In this document: positions 60,558 to 64,000 of the stretch, piece by piece
Numbering within the stretch: the stretch's first letter is position 1
Layout: each line of letters begins with the position of its first letter
Assembly: GCA_035607415.1 (NCBI GenBank)
Contig: DATNAQ010000080.1
Location: 38,052-102,051, forward strand
Length of the DNA: 64,000 bases
Direction of reading: 5' to 3'
Origin: JAQBQH01 sp035607415
GTDB lineage: Bacteria; Myxococcota_A; Polyangia; Palsa-1104
Program-made: the position numbers and the translations under genes
Notes under the pieces: generated by a model
Told to the model about the DNA's origin: nothing
Databases searched by the model: none
Seen by the model: the letters and a program-made list of their open reading frames with translations, nothing else

Positions 60558-62239
60558 GGCAGCACCTTCTGCGTGGGCCGCTCGATCGGCGGCAGCGGCG
60601 GAAACGACTCCAGGAGCGCGCGCGTGTACGGATGGCGCGGGGCGCGTCGCAGCCGCTCGGTGGGCGCGACCTCGACGAGGTGGCCGTCGCGCAGGATGCC
60701 GATGCGCGTGGCCACGCTCGCCAGAAGCGGCAGATCGTGGGTGATGAAGAGGATCGCGAAGCCGCGCGCGCGCTGCAGCGCCAGGAGCTCCTCGAGGATC
60801 TGCCGCTGCACGACGACGTCGAGCGCGGTGGTCGGCTCGTCGAGCACGAGGAGGCGCGGCTCGAGCGCCAGGGCCAGCGCGATGGCCACGCGCTGGCGCA
60901 TGCCGCCCGAGAGCTGATGCGGCCAGGCGTCGACGGCGTCGGGGGCGACGCCGACGCGCGCGAGCCCTTCCATGGCGCGGCGGCGCGCCTCGCCGCGGCC
61001 GGCGATGCCGTGGGCGGCGAGCGTGTCGGCGAACTGCGCGCCGACGGTGAGGACGGGGTTGAGCGCGCTCATCGCGCTCTGGAACACGACGGCGGCGTCG
61101 CGCCAGCGCCAGCGGCGCAGCGCCTCGCCTTCGAGCCGCATGACGTCGGCGCCGGCCACGCGCAGCTCGCCGCGCACCTCGCTGTCTTCGGGCAAGAGGC
61201 GCAGAAGCGCGTGGCCGATGGTCGACTTGCCGCTGCCCGACTCGCCGGCGAGGCCGAAGATCTCGCCGTCGCAGATGTCGAAGCTGACGTGGTCGACGGC
61301 GGGCGCGTCGCTGCCGGGGTGGCGCACCCAGAGGTCGCGCACCGAGACCAGCGACTGCGCCATGAGCGCGGCGCGCCAACCGATCGGCGGCACCCGGCGG
61401 CGGCGTGCGTGACGGCGCAGGCGCGGATTGCCGAGCTCGTCGAGCGCGAAGCTCACGAGCGTGAGCGAGAAGCCGACCAGCGCCACGCAGGCCCCCGTCG
61501 GTACGAAGGTCCACCACGCGCCGGTGAGCAGCGCCGAGTCGTTGCTCGCCCAATAGAGGTTGGTGCCCCAGGTGACGGCGCCGAGATCGCCGAGGCCGAG
61601 GAACTCGAGGCCGACCTCGGCGCCGATGGCGTAGACGGTGGTGCCGATGAACGACGCCGCCACCAGCGACGCCATGTTGGGCAGGATCTCGACGGCGATG
61701 ATGCGCCAGTGGCGCTCGCCGGCGAGGCGCGCGGCGGCGACGAAGTCTTTCTGGCGCAGCGAGAGCGTCTCGGCGCGGAAGACGCGCGCGCACCAGGCCC
61801 AGCCGGCGAGCGTCAGGACGAGCGCGAGCCGCCACGGCCCCGGTGGCAGGTAGGCGGCGATGACGATGGCGAGCGGCAGGCCGGGGATGACGAGGAAGAC
61901 GTTGGTGACGACGGAGGCGGCGTCGTCGGTGCGCCCGCCGGCGTATCCGGCGCCGATGCCGACGACGACGCCGAGCAGCGTCACCAGCACGCCGACGAGG
62001 AGGCCGATGCCGAGCGTGGCGCGCGCGCCGACGATGGTCTCGGCGAGCACGTCCTGGCCCTGGCCGGTGGTGCCGAGGAGGTGCTGCCACGACGGGGGCT
62101 GAAGCGGCAGGTCGAGCGCGCGCAGCCGATCGCCGGCGAAGAGCGGCCCGACGAGCGCCATGAGCGCGAAGCCGGCGAGCAGCGTCGCGCCGACGAGCGC
62201 GCGGCGATCGTCGAGGAGCGTGCGCCAGCGGCTACGCAT
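60554..62239 (-). CDS. Fused ABC permease-ATPase (DppC-DppD type)
   Basis: 561 residues in one open frame from ATG 62239 (GTG 62245 alternative). Residues 1-290 are a DppC permease: WQHLLGTTGQGQDVLAETIV, LTLAGWAWCARVFRAETLSL and EVGLEFLGLGDLGAVTWGTN. Residues ~295-561 are a DppD ATPase: GESGSGKS, VVFQSAMSALNPVLTVGAQF, LSGGMRQRVAIALALALEPR, LLVLDEPTTALD, LFITHDLPLLASVA. The junction (RRHARRRRVPPIGWRAALMA) has no stop. An internal ATG at 61363 could also yield the ATPase alone. Inner-membrane energy-coupling subunit. Confidence 0.88.
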   Translation of the reverse strand: MRSRWRTLLDDRRALVGATLLAGFALMALVGPLFAGDRLRALDLPLQPPSWQHLLGTTGQGQDVLAETIVGARATLGIGLLVGVLVTLLGVVVGIGAGYAGGRTDDAASVVTNVFLVIPGLPLAIVIAAYLPPGPWRLALVLTLAGWAWCARVFRAETLSLRQKDFVAAARLAGERHWRIIAVEILPNMASLVAASFIGTTVYAIGAEVGLEFLGLGDLGAVTWGTNLYWASNDSALLTGAWWTFVPTGACVALVGFSLTLVSFALDELGNPRLRRHARRRRVPPIGWRAALMAQSLVSVRDLWVRHPGSDAPAVDHVSFDICDGEIFGLAGESGSGKSTIGHALLRLLPEDSEVRGELRVAGADVMRLEGEALRRWRWRDAAVVFQSAMSALNPVLTVGAQFADTLAAHGIAGRGEARRRAMEGLARVGVAPDAVDAWPHQLSGGMRQRVAIALALALEPRLLVLDEPTTALDVVVQRQILEELLALQRARGFAILFITHDLPLLASVATRIGILRDGHLVEVAPTERLRRAPRHPYTRALLESFPPLPPIERPTQKVLP

Positions 62240-63212
62240 GGGCACGGGTCCGCGGGTCGAGCCACACGTAGGTGACGTCGACGAGGAAGTTGGCGGCGAG
62301 CACGGCCAGCGTGATCAGAAGGAAGAGGCCCTGCATGAGCGCGTAGTCCTGGTTGCGCACCGCCTCGACGAGGAGGTAGCCGAGCCCGGGGTACGAGAAG
62401 ACGATCTCGGTCAGGAGCGATCCCGAGAGCACGAAGCCGAGCGCCATGCCGAAGCCGGTGATGCTGGGCAGAAGCGCGTTGCGCGCGGCGTAGCGCAGCA
62501 TGATCTGCCGGGGCGGGAGGCCCTTGGCGCGCGCCAGCTTGATGAAGTCGGCGTCGAGCAGCGCCACCATCGTGTTGCGCATGCCGAGCATCCAGCCGCC
62601 GAGCGTGGCGACGACGAGCGTGAGCGCGGGCAGCGCGGCGTGGCGTGCCACGTCGGCGGCGAACGCGACGTTCCACGCCGGCGCGCGGTCGAGGCTGTAG
62701 GCGTGGCCGAGCGGGAACCAGTGCAGCGCGTAGCCGAAGGCGAACAGCGCCACCATCGCCAGCCAGAAGTAGGGAACCGCGCCGAGCAGCGCGAGCAGCG
62801 GCGGCAGCGCGCTGTCGAGGACGCCGCCGCGACGCCAGGCGGCGATGACGCCGAGGAGCGTGCCGGCGGCGAAGCTGATGAGGACGGCGCCGCCGGCGAG
62901 CGCGGCGGTCCAGCCGAGGCCGGTGCCGATCACCTCACCGACGGGAACCGGGAAATAGGCGACGCTGAGGCCGAGATCGCCGTGCAGAAGATGGCGCCAG
63001 TAGACGACGTACTGGTGCACCAAGGAGCCGTCGGCGAAGCCGAGCGCGTCGCGCATCGAGGCGAGCGCCGCCGGCGACAGCTTGCCGCGCAGGCGCGCCA
63101 AGAGCGTCGTCGCCGGATCGCCGGGCATGAGGCGCGGCAGGACGAAGCCGAGCGTGACCGCGGCCCAGGCGGCGACGGCGTAGAGCGCGAGGCGGCGAAG
63201 GACGTAGCGCAT
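62232..63212 (-). CDS. ABC permease (DppB/OppB type)
   Basis: 326 residues. Six membrane helices; N-terminus YVLRRLALYAVAAWAAVTLG, then LPRLMPGDPATTLLARL (typical RLMPGDP). The EAA-type loop DFIKLARAKGLPPRQIMLRY with AARNALLPSITGFGMALGF and YPGLGYLLVEAVRNQDYALM are standard. It forms the pore with the DppC part. The start overlaps the binding-protein stop by one base (TGATG), and its stop overlaps the fused protein gene. Confidence 0.93.
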   Translation of the reverse strand: MRYVLRRLALYAVAAWAAVTLGFVLPRLMPGDPATTLLARLRGKLSPAALASMRDALGFADGSLVHQYVVYWRHLLHGDLGLSVAYFPVPVGEVIGTGLGWTAALAGGAVLISFAAGTLLGVIAAWRRGGVLDSALPPLLALLGAVPYFWLAMVALFAFGYALHWFPLGHAYSLDRAPAWNVAFAADVARHAALPALTLVVATLGGWMLGMRNTMVALLDADFIKLARAKGLPPRQIMLRYAARNALLPSITGFGMALGFVLSGSLLTEIVFSYPGLGYLLVEAVRNQDYALMQGLFLLITLAVLAANFLVDVTYVWLDPRTRAHA

Positions 63213-64000
63213 CAGCGCCGCCTCGGCGAAAGGTGCGTGAGGACGATGAGGTCCTCCGGCTCGGAGTGCGGCGAGAGCTTGGCGTAGGGCTCCTTCGCCG
63301 AGGGAAAACCGACGAAGCGGCGCGTGCTGTACACGCCCCACAGCGGGCTCGAAAACAGCGGGATCGCCGGCGCCGTGGCGGCGAAGCGCGCCTCGATCTG
63401 CCGCATGAGCGCGTGCTCGGCCGCGGCGTCGTCGGTGCGCTCGAAGTCGCCGAGGAGCGCGTCGGTGCGCGCGTCGCCGAAGCGGTTCCAGTTCGTGGGC
63501 AGAAGCTCGCCGGGCGGGCGCGCCGCGCTCGTCGACGAGATCCAGCGATAGGCGTAGTACGGCGTGGGCGCGTCGAACGACAGGCCGAGCGACGGGCAGG
63601 CGATGGCGAGCTCGAAGGCGCCCGACTGCAGCCGCTGGAACCAGGCGCTCCACTCGTAGGCGCGCAGCGTCACCTCGACGCCGACGTCGCCGAGATCGCG
63701 CGCGATCACCTGCGCCGCGCGCACCCAGTCGGACCAGCCGCTCACCACCTCGAGCGTCAAGGCGAGGCGGCGTCCGTCTTTTTCGCGCACGCCGTCGGCG
63801 GCGCGATGCCAGCCGGCCGCGTCGAGCAGCTGCGCCGCGGCGCGCGGATCGTGGCGCACCCAACCGTCGGCGGCGACGGCGGGATCGCGCCAGCCGGCGT
63901 AGGCGTCGGAGAGGCCGGTCCCGTCCGACGGGCGCGCGTAGCCGTAGAGGCCGATGTCGACGACGCGGCGGCGATCGATGGCGAGGCTGAGCGCCTTGCG
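63212..64000 (-). CDS. ABC transporter family-5 substrate-binding protein (partial)
   Basis: The last 262 codons of a gene that runs off the window edge. The visible part starts RKALSLAIDRRRVVDIGLYG, the conserved 'R-x-A-x-x-x-A-I-D-R' block, and includes DPRAAAQLLDAAGWHRAADG, LEVVSGWSDWVRAAQVIARD and LGDVGVEVTLRAYEWSAWFQ with the C-terminal lobe to RRR. This is the SBP_bac_5 family (DppA/OppA), which also binds cello-oligosaccharides. With GH1 downstream a beta-glucoside is the likely ligand. The N-terminus and signal peptide are missing from the window. Confidence 0.92.
   Translation of the reverse strand, partial: RKALSLAIDRRRVVDIGLYGYARPSDGTGLSDAYAGWRDPAVAADGWVRHDPRAAAQLLDAAGWHRAADGVREKDGRRLALTLEVVSGWSDWVRAAQVIARDLGDVGVEVTLRAYEWSAWFQRLQSGAFELAIACPSLGLSFDAPTPYYAYRWISSTSAARPPGELLPTNWNRFGDARTDALLGDFERTDDAAAEHALMRQIEARFAATAPAIPLFSSPLWGVYSTRRFVGFPSAKEPYAKLSPHSEPEDLIVLTHLSPRRR

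Overview
The window looks like a chromosomal piece of a GC-rich (about 70 %) member of the Myxococcota (myxobacteria-like deltaproteobacteria). The signs are many lipoproteins with glycine- or serine-rich linkers, a MYXO-CTERM-type C-terminus, several Ser/Thr kinases and FHA proteins, a sigma-54 activator with an N-terminal FHA domain, and a Tad apparatus of the kind used by predatory myxobacteria. I see no rRNA or tRNA genes, CRISPR array, phage or insertion sequence. The assignment is inferred from gene content only.

Region by region. 1-10.1 kb: a tiny cysteine-rich exported peptide ahead of an AraC regulator, a di-haem peroxidase-like lipoprotein, a beta-helix lipoprotein divergent from a MarR regulator with four copies of one operator, a beta-propeller lipoprotein with a haem motif, and a cysteine-rich lipoprotein. 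10.2-24.4 kb, minus strand: an FHA/sigma-54 activator and a large Tad locus with CpaB, an FHA-fused CpaF ATPase, TadB, TadC, a second CpaF ATPase, FHA-like scaffolds, a lipoprotein, two small Flp pilins, three TadE/TadG-type proteins and a 310-residue pilin-like protein. 24.5-33.6 kb: a giant kinase-AAA-repeat protein divergent from an apparent operon of a second extended pilin, a MYXO-CTERM protein and a TPR Ser/Thr kinase. 33.6-41 kb: membrane and exported proteins of unknown role and two zinc metalloprotease lipoproteins. 40.8-47.7 kb: a stand-alone MinC paralogue, a GH15 glucoamylase-like enzyme, a hybrid histidine kinase sensor (GAF/PAS) and the minCDE cluster. 47.8-54 kb: a serpin, a TMEM165/GDT1-type transporter behind a probable manganese (yybP-ykoY) riboswitch, exported proteins and a Rieske oxygenase. 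54-64 kb, minus strand: a sugar-uptake and hydrolysis operon (family-5 binding protein, DppB, a fused DppC-DppD, DppF, GH1 beta-glucosidase, a GH2-like/beta-barrel fusion, two lipoproteins).

How they may work together. The most interesting unit is 10.2-33.6 kb. Three pilus transcription units each begin with a gene that lacks a Shine-Dalgarno sequence and carries a sigma-54-like TGG-N8-TTG element 14-16 bases before the start codon. A 21-bp motif is shared by the regions upstream of the FHA/sigma-54 activator and of the second pilin operon. FHA domains bind phosphothreonine, so the kinases, the FHA activator and the FHA-bearing ATPase could form one phospho-signalling circuit that controls both expression and activity of the Tad machine. 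No secretin, TadZ or prepilin peptidase is present in this window, so these must lie elsewhere. Most starts given here were chosen by signal peptide, ribosome-binding site and overlap with the neighbour.
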